DNA from: Winogradskyella sp. | GTDB taxonomy: Bacteria; Bacteroidota; Bacteroidia; Flavobacteriales; Flavobacteriaceae | Assembly: GCA_028383925.1 (NCBI GenBank) | Contig: JAOEWO010000001.1 | Span: forward strand, 163,629 to 227,628 | DNA: 64,000 nucleotides | Direction: 5' to 3' | Shown here: positions 41,695-49,153 of the stretch, piece by piece | Layout of the letters: the number at the start of each line of letters is the position of its first letter | How positions within the stretch are numbered: position 1 is the stretch's first letter | Notes under the pieces: model-generated | The model's database searches: none | Told to the model about the DNA's origin: nothing | Seen by the model: only the letters and a program-made list of their open reading frames with translations | Made by a program: the position numbers and the translations under genes

Positions 41695-42675
41695 ATGAAA
41701 GATACAGAAGTCTTAGATGGTCAAAACCCAGCAGATTATATAGTTACTTACTATGCGAGTGAGGTTGATGCAGAGTTTGCTGTTAACTCATTAAATATAA
41801 TATACGAGAATACTATTAACCCTCAAATTATTTGGGCCCGAGTAGATAATAATGTGCTAGATGGTTTAGGTGTAGATACATCTATTTGTTACGAAATAGC
41901 GCCATTAACACTTCAGGTTAATTTAAGACCACAATTTAATTTAGATGACAGTTATATATTATGTCTCAATACAAATGGCACAGAAGTTTTAGAGCCATTG
42001 GTTATTGATACGGGTTTATTAGCGGCTAATTATACGTTTCAATGGAGTTATAATGCTGTGTTAATACCAACCGAAACAGGCTCAAGCATTATGCCAACTC
42101 AAGGGGGTATGTATAGTGTAATGGTAACCGATGTTAGTTCTTCAATAGTAACTAATTGTACCAGTACTGCTACAACAGAGGTTATAGTGAGTGAGCCACC
42201 AACTTTAGAAGTTAATTTTGTAAGTCAAATTTTTACAGGTAATAATGTAATACAAGCATTAGCTCAGGGTAATGGCGATTATGAATATAGCTTAGATGAT
42301 GGTCCATGGCAAGACGAGGGGCTTTTTACAAATGTCTCAATTGGCCAACACCAAATAACAGCAAGAGATAAAAAAGGGTGTGGTTTTGTTATAGAGCCAA
42401 TTTTTGTAATTGGTTACCCCTTATATTTTACACCAAATGGAGATGGTAATAACGATACTTGGAATATTGAAGGCATAGGGAGTGATGCAAAACTCTATAT
42501 TTTTGATCGCTACGGTAAATTATTAAAACAGCTAAATCCGGAAGGAATAGGTTGGAATGGAACTTTTAATGGTATCATGATGCCAACAAATGATTATTGG
42601 TTTACGGTACAATACACGGAACCTATTACGGGCAATAAAAAAGAGTTTAGAGCCCATTTTACTTTAAAAAGGTAA
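41695..42675 (+). CDS. T9SS type B (gliding-motility-associated) surface protein, 5-prime truncated fragment
   Basis: 326 residues with no signal peptide. TAA stands directly before the ATG in frame, and the ATG is probably not the original start. The sequence (VLDGQNPADYIVTYYASEVDAE) matches an internal repeat of the very large repetitive adhesins of Flavobacteriaceae. An SprB-like Ig segment follows (TFQWSYNAVLIPTETGSSIMP). The C-terminal CHU_C/type B sorting domain (YFTPNGDGNNDTWNIEGIGS, LYIFDRYGKLLKQL, DYWFTVQYTEP) is intact. Such proteins usually have well over 1,000 residues and cross the outer membrane by type IX secretion. The front was lost or separated at about 41690, right after the integrase gene. 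Without a signal peptide it cannot be exported as it stands. Confidence 0.85.
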   Translation: MKDTEVLDGQNPADYIVTYYASEVDAEFAVNSLNIIYENTINPQIIWARVDNNVLDGLGVDTSICYEIAPLTLQVNLRPQFNLDDSYILCLNTNGTEVLEPLVIDTGLLAANYTFQWSYNAVLIPTETGSSIMPTQGGMYSVMVTDVSSSIVTNCTSTATTEVIVSEPPTLEVNFVSQIFTGNNVIQALAQGNGDYEYSLDDGPWQDEGLFTNVSIGQHQITARDKKGCGFVIEPIFVIGYPLYFTPNGDGNNDTWNIEGIGSDAKLYIFDRYGKLLKQLNPEGIGWNGTFNGIMMPTNDYWFTVQYTEPITGNKKEFRAHFTLKR

Positions 42676-42749
42676 TAAGATCTAGTTATTTTTTTTAGTG
42701 TTTAGGTTTTTTTTAGTGTCTTAGATATTCTCTGTTAATAGGTTTTTAA

Positions 42750-42779
42750 TCTACTTTTTTTATCCCTTAAAAAAGTAGA
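42750..42779. repeat. AT-rich 11-bp inverted repeat
   Basis: Arms 42750-42760 (TCTACTTTTTT) and 42769-42779 are perfect reverse complements around an 8-nt loop, 75 bp after the T9SS fragment. Possibly its terminator. The rest of the 388-bp gap 42676-43063 holds no gene; it contains three copies of a TTTTTTAGTGT motif (starting near 42690, 42710 and 42791). Confidence 0.5.
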
Positions 42780-42832
42780 AGACCAGTAATTTTTTAGTGT
42801 TTTAAGATTAAAACAGCACAATTTTGGCGAAA

Positions 42833-42890
42833 TTAACGTCTAAAATTAAGCTAATTTGTAGGTAGACGTTAATCGTCTAATTTTTTTTTA
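42833..42890 (+). promoter_or_regulatory. Mutually exclusive hairpins, attenuator-like, or a simple terminator
   Basis: TTAACGTCTA (42833-42842) pairs perfectly with TAGACGTTAA (42863-42872). The second arm can instead pair through TAGACG (42863-42868) with CGTCTA (42874-42879), which is followed by nine Ts, a terminator shape. The two folds exclude each other. No strong promoter is visible upstream, so regulation is only suggested. Confidence 0.4.
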
Positions 42891-43063
42891 GCACGTATGA
42901 TAGTTGAAATGTTTTTAAATGTAAGAAAAATATAGTATAAAATTACTTCAACGGATATTTAATGTATTTTAGCGTTGTTATGTGCATTTTGTGGATTATT
43001 TTTGGCAAAAAAATTTTAGGAGGGCGTATTTTTTTCTAATTTTACAGCATCATAATATGTACA

Positions 43064-43261
43064 ATGCTGAATAAAAATAGTTGCGTTTTTACCTTATTTT
43101 TTTTCCTGAGCTTTTTAACGATGGCTCAAGCACCTCCACCACCTCCACCGCCACCTCCACCGCCAGGACTTCCTATTGATAATGGTATCTTAATTTTGGC
43201 TTTAGTAGGTTTAATTTATGGTATGTACAAAGCGTATACTTTGTCTAGTAAAAAGACTTAA
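43064..43261 (+). CDS. Small proline-rich exported membrane protein
   Basis: 65 residues: signal peptide (VFTLFFFLSFLTMAQA), an uninterrupted run of 11 prolines, GLPIDNG, one transmembrane segment (ILILALVGLIYGMYKAY) and a short basic tail. Tiny proteins of this design (PxPPGLPID then a membrane helix) recur in Flavobacteriia, often next to T9SS substrate genes, but no function is known to me. The Pro tract is encoded by repeated CCACCT units, so its length may vary by slippage. Stop codon shared as TTAA with convergent ribE. A TAATTTTA box at 43037-43044 may be its promoter. Confidence 0.8.
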   Translation: MLNKNSCVFTLFFFLSFLTMAQAPPPPPPPPPPPGLPIDNGILILALVGLIYGMYKAYTLSSKKT

Positions 43262-43848
43262 TATCTTAATTCGTTAAGACGCTTTACATATTTTCCTATA
43301 ACATCAAATTCTAAATTAACGGTTGCACCAACGCTTAAGTTTTTAAATGTAGTGTGGTTGTAGGTATACGGAATTATGGCTACCGAAAAACGATTTAGTT
43401 GAGAGTTTACAACAGTTAAGCTTACACCATTAACGGTAATTGATCCTTTTTCTATAGTAACGTTGTTTAAATCTTTATCATATTCAAAAGTATAAGACCA
43501 GCTACCATCGTGCTCTGTAACAGCAACACATTTTGCAGTTTGGTCTACATGGCCTTGTACAATGTGGCCGTCTAGCCGGTCGCCAAGTTTCATGGCACGT
43601 TCAATATTAACAACATCTTTTTCGTTAATAGTATTTAGGTTTGTTTTGTCTAAAGTTTCTTGTATTGCTGTAACTGTATAAGAACTATCTTCAATTTTAA
43701 CCACCGTTAAACACACACCATTATGTGCAACACTTTGGTCAATTTTAAGTTCTTCAGTTAAAGCACTTTTTACTTTTATATGAAGATTACCTCCATCTTT
43801 ATCTAGTTTTTCAATGGTTCCTAAATCTTCAATAATTCCTGTAAACAT
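43258..43848 (-). CDS. ribE: Riboflavin synthase alpha subunit
   Basis: 196 residues with two similar lumazine-binding halves: MFTGIIEDLGTIEKL through about residue 90 and GHIVQGHVDQTAKCVAV onward. It dismutates two 6,7-dimethyl-8-ribityllumazine molecules to riboflavin. Diagnostic elements are the MFTGIIE start, VAHNGVCLTV in the first half, GDRLDGHIVQGHVD at the junction and GSITVNGVSLTV in the second. Length is normal. It stands alone and is divergent from pdxA; no FMN riboswitch is apparent in the short upstream gap. Confidence 0.95.
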   Translation of the reverse strand: MFTGIIEDLGTIEKLDKDGGNLHIKVKSALTEELKIDQSVAHNGVCLTVVKIEDSSYTVTAIQETLDKTNLNTINEKDVVNIERAMKLGDRLDGHIVQGHVDQTAKCVAVTEHDGSWSYTFEYDKDLNNVTIEKGSITVNGVSLTVVNSQLNRFSVAIIPYTYNHTTFKNLSVGATVNLEFDVIGKYVKRLNELRY

Positions 43849-43944
43849 AAATTGTACTTATTTGGTTAAATTTGCATGCACAAAGTTAATAACATAACAT
43901 AACTCAATTATCAATTTTAATAAAAAAATAGGATAAGCTAAAAC

Positions 43945-44985
43945 ATGAAAAACGAAGAAAAGATAATTGTAGGGATATCGGTAGGAGATCTAAATGGTAT
44001 TGGCACAGAAATTATTTTAAAAACTTACGAAGATCCAAGATCGTTAGAGTTAAGCACGCCCGTAATATTTGCGTCTGCTAATACAATGCAGTTTTTTAAA
44101 AACCATTTTCAAAGTAAGATTAACTTTTTTAATATAGATACTGCAGACAAAATTGCGCACGGCAAAGTTAATGTGGTCAACGTTTGGAAAGAAGCTGTAG
44201 ATATTAAATTTGGTAACACAGACAAAAAAATAGGCGAATACGCTATTAAATCTCTAGAGGCGGCAACCAATGCACTTAAGCTAGGCCAAGTAGATGTCTT
44301 AGTAACGGCACCTATAAATAAACATAATATACAGTCAGACACCTTTAATTTTCCTGGTCATACAGACTATTTGGCAAAAGCATTAAACGGAAAAAGCTTA
44401 ATGTTTATGGTTTCTCAAGGCTTGCGTGTTGGCTTGTTAACCGACCACGTACCTCTTAAAGAAGCGTCTAATTATATTAATGAAGCTTTAATTACAGAGA
44501 AAATAGCAACCGTAATTAAATCTTTACAACAAGATTTTGCTATAAGAAAACCAAAAGTTGCAGTATTGGCTATAAATCCGCACGCAGGCGATAATGGTGT
44601 TATTGGTAATGAAGATGATACTATTTTAAGACCAACACTTCAAAAAATTAAAGACAAAGGAGATTTAGTTTATGGTCCTTATTCTGCAGACAGTTTTTTT
44701 GGATCTCTTACATACACAAATTTTGATGCCATTATAGCATCCTATCACGACCAGGGTTTAATACCTTTTAAAACCATTACTTTTGGTGAAGGTGTTAATT
44801 TTACCGCAGGTTTAGATAAAGTAAGAACATCACCAGACCATGGCACAGCTTACGAAATAGCAGGTAAAGGAATTGCTGATGAAAGTTCTTTTAAAGAAGC
44901 TATACGTACGGCTATTCAAATATTTAAGAATAGAAAAGAGTATCTTCAATACAGTAAAAACTCACTAAAGAAAGGTGTAAAATAG
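43945..44985 (+). CDS. pdxA: 4-hydroxythreonine-4-phosphate dehydrogenase
   Basis: 346 residues. NAD-dependent oxidation in pyridoxal 5-phosphate synthesis (DXP-dependent route). Family features are the ISVGDLNGIGTEIILK start, VTAPINKHNIQSDTFNFPGHTDYLAKAL, LLTDHVPLKEAS with a metal His, LAINPHAGDNGVIGNED, SYHDQGLIPFKTI and RTSPDHGTAYEIAGKG. These contain the metal-binding His residues. Slightly longer than Escherichia coli PdxA (329). It precedes the DUF177 gene by 78 bp, which has its own promoter box. Confidence 0.95.
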   Translation: MKNEEKIIVGISVGDLNGIGTEIILKTYEDPRSLELSTPVIFASANTMQFFKNHFQSKINFFNIDTADKIAHGKVNVVNVWKEAVDIKFGNTDKKIGEYAIKSLEAATNALKLGQVDVLVTAPINKHNIQSDTFNFPGHTDYLAKALNGKSLMFMVSQGLRVGLLTDHVPLKEASNYINEALITEKIATVIKSLQQDFAIRKPKVAVLAINPHAGDNGVIGNEDDTILRPTLQKIKDKGDLVYGPYSADSFFGSLTYTNFDAIIASYHDQGLIPFKTITFGEGVNFTAGLDKVRTSPDHGTAYEIAGKGIADESSFKEAIRTAIQIFKNRKEYLQYSKNSLKKGVK

Positions 44986-45033
44986 ATATTAACAAAAATT
45001 GTTGATATCTGTCTTTTAATAAATTAAAATTTA

Positions 45034-45041
45034 TATATTTG
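45034..45041 (+). promoter_or_regulatory. Candidate -7 box for the DUF177-rpmF unit
   Basis: TATATTTG, a full match to TANNTTTG, 22 nt before the preferred ATG at 45064. No clear TTTG at -33. Confidence 0.5.
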
Positions 45042-45063
45042 CAGGCTCAAAATGAGTGTGATA

Positions 45064-45603
45064 ATGAAGGCATTAAAAGAATACATAATACCTTTTATAG
45101 GATTAAAAGCCGGTGAGCACCATTTTGATTATAAAATTGATAATACGTTCTTTCATAATTTTGAATATGATGAGTTTAACTCAGTTGACATAAAAATTGA
45201 CCTGAAGTTTGAGAAAAAAACAACATTTTTAGAGTTGTATTTTTTAGCAACAGGCTCAGTTAATGTTAATTGCGATATAACTAATGAACCCTACAGCCAG
45301 CCTATTGATGATACATTTAAGCTAGTTGTAAAGTTTGGTAGTGAGTATAATGACGAAAATGAAGACATATTAATAGTCTCTCATGGAGAATACGAAATTA
45401 ATGTATCTCAGTATATATACGAGCTAATAGTGTTGGCAGTACCAATTAAACGCATTCATCCAGGTATTGAAGATGGCACATTAAAGTCTGATATACTTGA
45501 TAAATTAGAAGAATTAAGTCCTCAAGAGGATTATAAAAATAAATCAACAGAGGATATTGATCCTCGTTGGAACACTTTAAAAAAACTATTAACGGATAAA
45601 TAA
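45064..45603 (+). CDS. DUF177 (YceD-like) protein
   Basis: 179 residues from ATG 45064 ([21 protein letters not shown]), chosen because the family starts there; ATG 45052 would add four residues and sits within 11 nt of the -7 box. Features include the strand [13 protein letters not shown], the [14 protein letters not shown] motif of DUF177 and a long C-terminal helix ([16 protein letters not shown]). The family is linked to 23S rRNA accumulation in plants and bacteria and is almost always next to rpmF, as here (8 bp). Molecular action is not established. Confidence 0.88.
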   Translation: MKALKEYIIPFIGLKAGEHHFDYKIDNTFFHNFEYDEFNSVDIKIDLKFEKKTTFLELYFLATGSVNVNCDITNEPYSQPIDDTFKLVVKFGSEYNDENEDILIVSHGEYEINVSQYIYELIVLAVPIKRIHPGIEDGTLKSDILDKLEELSPQEDYKNKSTEDIDPRWNTLKKLLTDK

Positions 45604-45611
45604 CATTTAAA

Positions 45612-45815
45612 ATGGCACATCCAAAGCGTAAAATTTCCAGAACAAGAAGAGATAAAAGAAGAACACACTACAAAGCTACTGTTCCTCAAATAGCAACTTG
45701 CCCTACAACAGGTGAGCCACATTTATACCATAGAGCTCATTGGCATGAAGGTAAACTATATTACAGAGGTCAAGTATTAATTGACAACTCTGTAGAAGAA
45801 GAAAATTTAGCATAA
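45612..45815 (+). CDS. rpmF: 50S ribosomal protein bL32
   Basis: 67 residues: [21 protein letters not shown] start, [18 protein letters not shown] and the YYRGQVLID end. Only one Cys remains, so this is the zinc-free form. It is co-transcribed with the DUF177 gene and ends at a strong terminator. plsX, which usually follows in other phyla, is missing, and fabH starts after the terminator. Confidence 0.97.
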   Translation: MAHPKRKISRTRRDKRRTHYKATVPQIATCPTTGEPHLYHRAHWHEGKLYYRGQVLIDNSVEEENLA

Positions 45816-45835
45816 GTATTATGCATGCATATAAG

Positions 45836-45863
45836 AAAACGCTCACTTGTGAGCGTTTTTTTT
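45836..45863 (+). terminator. rpmF terminator
   Basis: AAAACGCTCAC (45836-45846) and GTGAGCGTTTT (45849-45859) form an 11-bp stem followed by further Ts. Confidence 0.92.
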
Positions 45864-45992
45864 GTTATAATTTTCTCAATAGCATAAAAACCCCTTAATT
45901 TGCATAATTATTTGTCAAAAAAGGATGAAAACTCACTAAAAATCATTGATTTTTAACAATTTTCAATACTTTTAATTAACTAAACCCTAATA

Positions 45993-46988
45993 ATGAGTAA
46001 AATCACGGCGGCGATTACAGCTGTAGGAGGCTATGTTCCAGACTTTGTTTTATCAAACAAAGTTTTAGAAACCATGGTAGATACTAACGATGAGTGGATC
46101 ACTTCGCGTACCGGTATCAAAGAAAGAAGAATTCTTAAAGAAGAAGGGCAAGGCACATCGTTTTTGGCCATTAAAGCAGCAGAAGATTTAATTCAGAAAA
46201 AAGGTTTAGACCCTAAAGAAATTGAATTAGTTATTGTTTGTACTGCAACACCAGATATGAAAGCGGCATCTACAGCAGCCTTTACGGCGACTCAAATAGG
46301 AGCTGTAAATGCATTTTCTTACGACTTAGAAGCAGCATGTTCTAGTTTTTTATTCGGTATGTCAACAGCTTCAGCTTATATAGAATCTGGTAGGTACAAA
46401 AAAATATTATTAATAGGTGCAGATAAAAACTCTTCATTTATTAATTATAAAGACAGAGCTACGTGTATCATTTTTGGTGACGGTGCGGGTGCTGTTTTAT
46501 TTGAACCTAATGAAGAAGGTCTAGGTCTACAAGACGAATTATTAAGAAGTAATGGAGAAGGACGAGAGTTTTTACAAGCCACTTACGGAGGTTCATCTTA
46601 CCCTATAACTGATGAAACATTTAATGAAGGTAAGCATTATATATTTCAAGACGGTAAGACTGTATTTAAAAATGCTGTTTTTAATATGGCAGACGTTTCT
46701 GAACGTATATTAAAACGAAACAATCTTACAAACGATGATATAGCATGGTTAGCAGCACACCAAGCTAACAAGCGTATTATAGATGCAACAGCAAACAGAA
46801 TTAACTTAGACGATTCTAAGGTAATGATGAATATTCAAAAGTATGGTAATACCACATCAGCAACATTGCCATTACTTTTATATGATTACGAATCGCAACT
46901 CAAAAAAGGTGATAAAATAATTTTCGCTGCCTTTGGTGGCGGATTTACTTGGGGCTCAATTTATTTTAAATGGGCTTATAATTCCTAA
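45993..46988 (+). CDS. fabH: 3-oxoacyl-ACP synthase III
   Basis: 331 residues. Condenses acetyl-CoA (or branched acyl-CoA) with malonyl-ACP to start fatty-acid synthesis. The catalytic Cys116 lies in DLEAACSSFLFG, the His in WLAAHQANKRI and the Asn in KYGNTTSATLPL. N-terminal VGGYVPDFVLSN and TNDEWITSRTGIKERR are standard. Housekeeping copy, in a unit with accB and accC downstream (31 bp and 75 bp gaps), which supply malonyl-CoA. Distinct from the ketosynthase of the 58-kb cluster. Confidence 0.96.
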   Translation: MSKITAAITAVGGYVPDFVLSNKVLETMVDTNDEWITSRTGIKERRILKEEGQGTSFLAIKAAEDLIQKKGLDPKEIELVIVCTATPDMKAASTAAFTATQIGAVNAFSYDLEAACSSFLFGMSTASAYIESGRYKKILLIGADKNSSFINYKDRATCIIFGDGAGAVLFEPNEEGLGLQDELLRSNGEGREFLQATYGGSSYPITDETFNEGKHYIFQDGKTVFKNAVFNMADVSERILKRNNLTNDDIAWLAAHQANKRIIDATANRINLDDSKVMMNIQKYGNTTSATLPLLLYDYESQLKKGDKIIFAAFGGGFTWGSIYFKWAYNS

Positions 46989-47019
46989 TAAAAAACTAAC
47001 TAACTAATACCTAAACAAG

Positions 47020-47499
47020 ATGGATTTAAAAGAAATTCAAAACTTAATAAAATTTGTAGCTAAATCTGGCGCAAGTGAAGTTAAGTTAGAAATGGATGAT
47101 ATTAAAATTACCATTAAAACAGGCTCAGAGAGTGATACTACTATCGTGCAGCAAATGCCAATGCAAGGTGCGCCACTAATGCAACAACAAATGCCAGCTC
47201 AAGGTTTACAACCAGCAGCCGAAGCACCTGCTGCTGCACCTGCTAGCGAAGATTCAAAATATATTACTATAAAGTCACCAATTATTGGTACTTTTTACCG
47301 TAAACCGTCTCCAGACAAACCTGTTTTTGTAGAAGTAGGAACTCAAATCAAAGAAGGTGACGTACTTTGTGTTATTGAAGCTATGAAGTTGTTTAATGAA
47401 ATTGAATCAGAAATTTCAGGTAAAATTGTAAAAGTACTCGTAGATGATTCATCACCTGTTGAGTTTGATCAACCTTTATTTTTGGTAGATCCATCATAA
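47020..47499 (+). CDS. accB: Biotin carboxyl carrier protein of acetyl-CoA carboxylase
   Basis: 159 residues. An N-terminal helical segment (MDLKEIQNLIKFVAKSGASEVKLE) leads into a Met/Gln/Ala/Pro-rich flexible linker (about 45-78) and the biotinyl domain (about 80-159). The biotin-accepting Lys123 lies in VIEAMKLFNEIES, the standard AMKL motif. It carries the carboxyl group between AccC and the carboxyltransferase. Middle gene of fabH-accB-accC. Confidence 0.96.
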   Translation: MDLKEIQNLIKFVAKSGASEVKLEMDDIKITIKTGSESDTTIVQQMPMQGAPLMQQQMPAQGLQPAAEAPAAAPASEDSKYITIKSPIIGTFYRKPSPDKPVFVEVGTQIKEGDVLCVIEAMKLFNEIESEISGKIVKVLVDDSSPVEFDQPLFLVDPS

Positions 47500-47574
47500 C
47501 CTAATTTAAAGTTCCAAAGTATAATTTTGACAGTGTCAGAATTTGGAATTTGAAATTTTAAATATCTAAAAGTT

Positions 47575-48927
47575 ATGTTTAAAAAAATACTAATTGCCAA
47601 TAGAGGTGAAATAGCACTACGTGTTATTAGAACCTGTAAAGAAATGGGTATAAAAACCGTTGCTGTTTATTCAACAGCAGATGCGGAAAGTCTCCATGTT
47701 AAATTTGCTGACGAAGCCGTATGTATTGGCCCACCAGCGAGTAAAGACTCTTATTTAAAAATATCTAATATTATTGCAGCTGCAGAAATTACAAATGCAG
47801 ATGCTATTCACCCAGGTTACGGTTTTTTATCAGAGAACGCAAAGTTTTCTAAAATTTGTGAAGAACACGGTATTAAATTTATCGGTGCATCTGAAGAGAT
47901 GATTGATAGAATGGGTGACAAAGCAAATGCAAAAGCAACAATGAAAGCTGCAGGTGTACCATGTGTTCCTGGTAGTGAAGGCATTATTGAAGATTTTGAA
48001 GATTGTGTAAAAGTCGCTGTTGAGACAGGATACCCAGTAATGCTTAAAGCTTCTGCCGGTGGTGGTGGTAAAGGTATGCGTGCCGTGTGGAAACCAGAAG
48101 ATTTACAAAACGCATGGGAATCTGCAAGAGCAGAGTCTAAAGCAGCTTTTGGAAATGACGATATGTATATGGAGAAGCTTATTGAAGAGCCTCGTCATAT
48201 AGAAATACAAATTGTTGGAGATTCTAGAGGTAAAGCTTGTCATCTTTCTGAAAGAGATTGTTCTATACAGAGACGTCACCAAAAATTAACAGAAGAAGTG
48301 CCTTCTCCTTTTATGACAGATAAATTGAGAACTAAAATGGGTAAAGCTGCTGTAAAAGCTGCTGAGTACATTAAATATGAAGGCGCTGGTACCGTAGAGT
48401 TTTTGGTAGATAAACACAGAAACTTCTATTTTATGGAAATGAATACACGTATTCAGGTAGAGCATCCCATAACAGAACAAGTTATAGATTTCGATTTAAT
48501 ACGTGAGCAAATACTAGTGGCTGCAGGTGTACCTATTTCAGGTAAAAACTATACACCTAATTTGCATTCAATAGAATGTAGAATAAATGCAGAAGATCCG
48601 TTTAACGATTTTAGACCTTCACCAGGAAAAATCACAACACTTCATGCACCAGGTGGCCATGGTGTAAGGCTAGACACGCATGTTTATGCAGGGTATAGTA
48701 TTCCGCCAAACTACGATTCAATGATTGCCAAATTAATTACAACCGCGCAAACGCGAGAAGAAGCAATTAATAAAATGAAGCGTGCTTTAGATGAATTTGT
48801 TATTGAGGGTATTAAAACCACCATACCATTTCATAGACAGTTAATGGAGCACCCAGATTATTTAGCGGGTAATTATACTACTAAATTTATGGAAGACTTT
48901 GTAATTAAAGAAGAAATTGAAGATTAA
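47575..48927 (+). CDS. accC: Biotin carboxylase of acetyl-CoA carboxylase
   Basis: 450 residues, typical length. ATP-grasp enzyme that carboxylates biotin on AccB with bicarbonate. Features are [32 protein letters not shown], the glycine-rich ATP loop [26 protein letters not shown] with catalytic residues, and [19 protein letters not shown] strong terminator follows 4 bp after the stop. End of the fabH-accB-accC unit. Confidence 0.97.
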   Translation: MFKKILIANRGEIALRVIRTCKEMGIKTVAVYSTADAESLHVKFADEAVCIGPPASKDSYLKISNIIAAAEITNADAIHPGYGFLSENAKFSKICEEHGIKFIGASEEMIDRMGDKANAKATMKAAGVPCVPGSEGIIEDFEDCVKVAVETGYPVMLKASAGGGGKGMRAVWKPEDLQNAWESARAESKAAFGNDDMYMEKLIEEPRHIEIQIVGDSRGKACHLSERDCSIQRRHQKLTEEVPSPFMTDKLRTKMGKAAVKAAEYIKYEGAGTVEFLVDKHRNFYFMEMNTRIQVEHPITEQVIDFDLIREQILVAAGVPISGKNYTPNLHSIECRINAEDPFNDFRPSPGKITTLHAPGGHGVRLDTHVYAGYSIPPNYDSMIAKLITTAQTREEAINKMKRALDEFVIEGIKTTIPFHRQLMEHPDYLAGNYTTKFMEDFVIKEEIED

Positions 48928-48931
48928 ATAT

Positions 48932-48960
48932 AAAAGCGACTAAATTTAGTCGCTTTTTTT
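48932..48960 (+). terminator. accC terminator
   Basis: Perfect palindrome, AAAAGCGACTAAA (48932-48944) with its reverse complement (48945-48957), followed by Ts. Confidence 0.92.
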
Positions 48961-49153
48961 ATGCGCTAAACGTATCTATTTTAAGCGCCCCTTATTTATC
49001 ATTAGAAAATATGGTGTTGCTATATTATTAGTACAATAAATTAAGGAAATCATAAAAATTACGACTACTATATGGTATATGCTCAAAGAAATGTTACTTT
49101 CTTTGCAGTTTATTAACAAACATTATACCTTAGCAAACAAAAAACCTATAATT

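Noticed and set aside
41695-42675. Complete small gene for the T9SS type B fragment
   Set aside because: No signal peptide, starts within a known adhesin repeat pattern, and immediately follows the integrase gene.
49079-49153. Longer N-terminus of the reprolysin-like protease
   Set aside because: It would put 25 residues in front of a good signal peptide.
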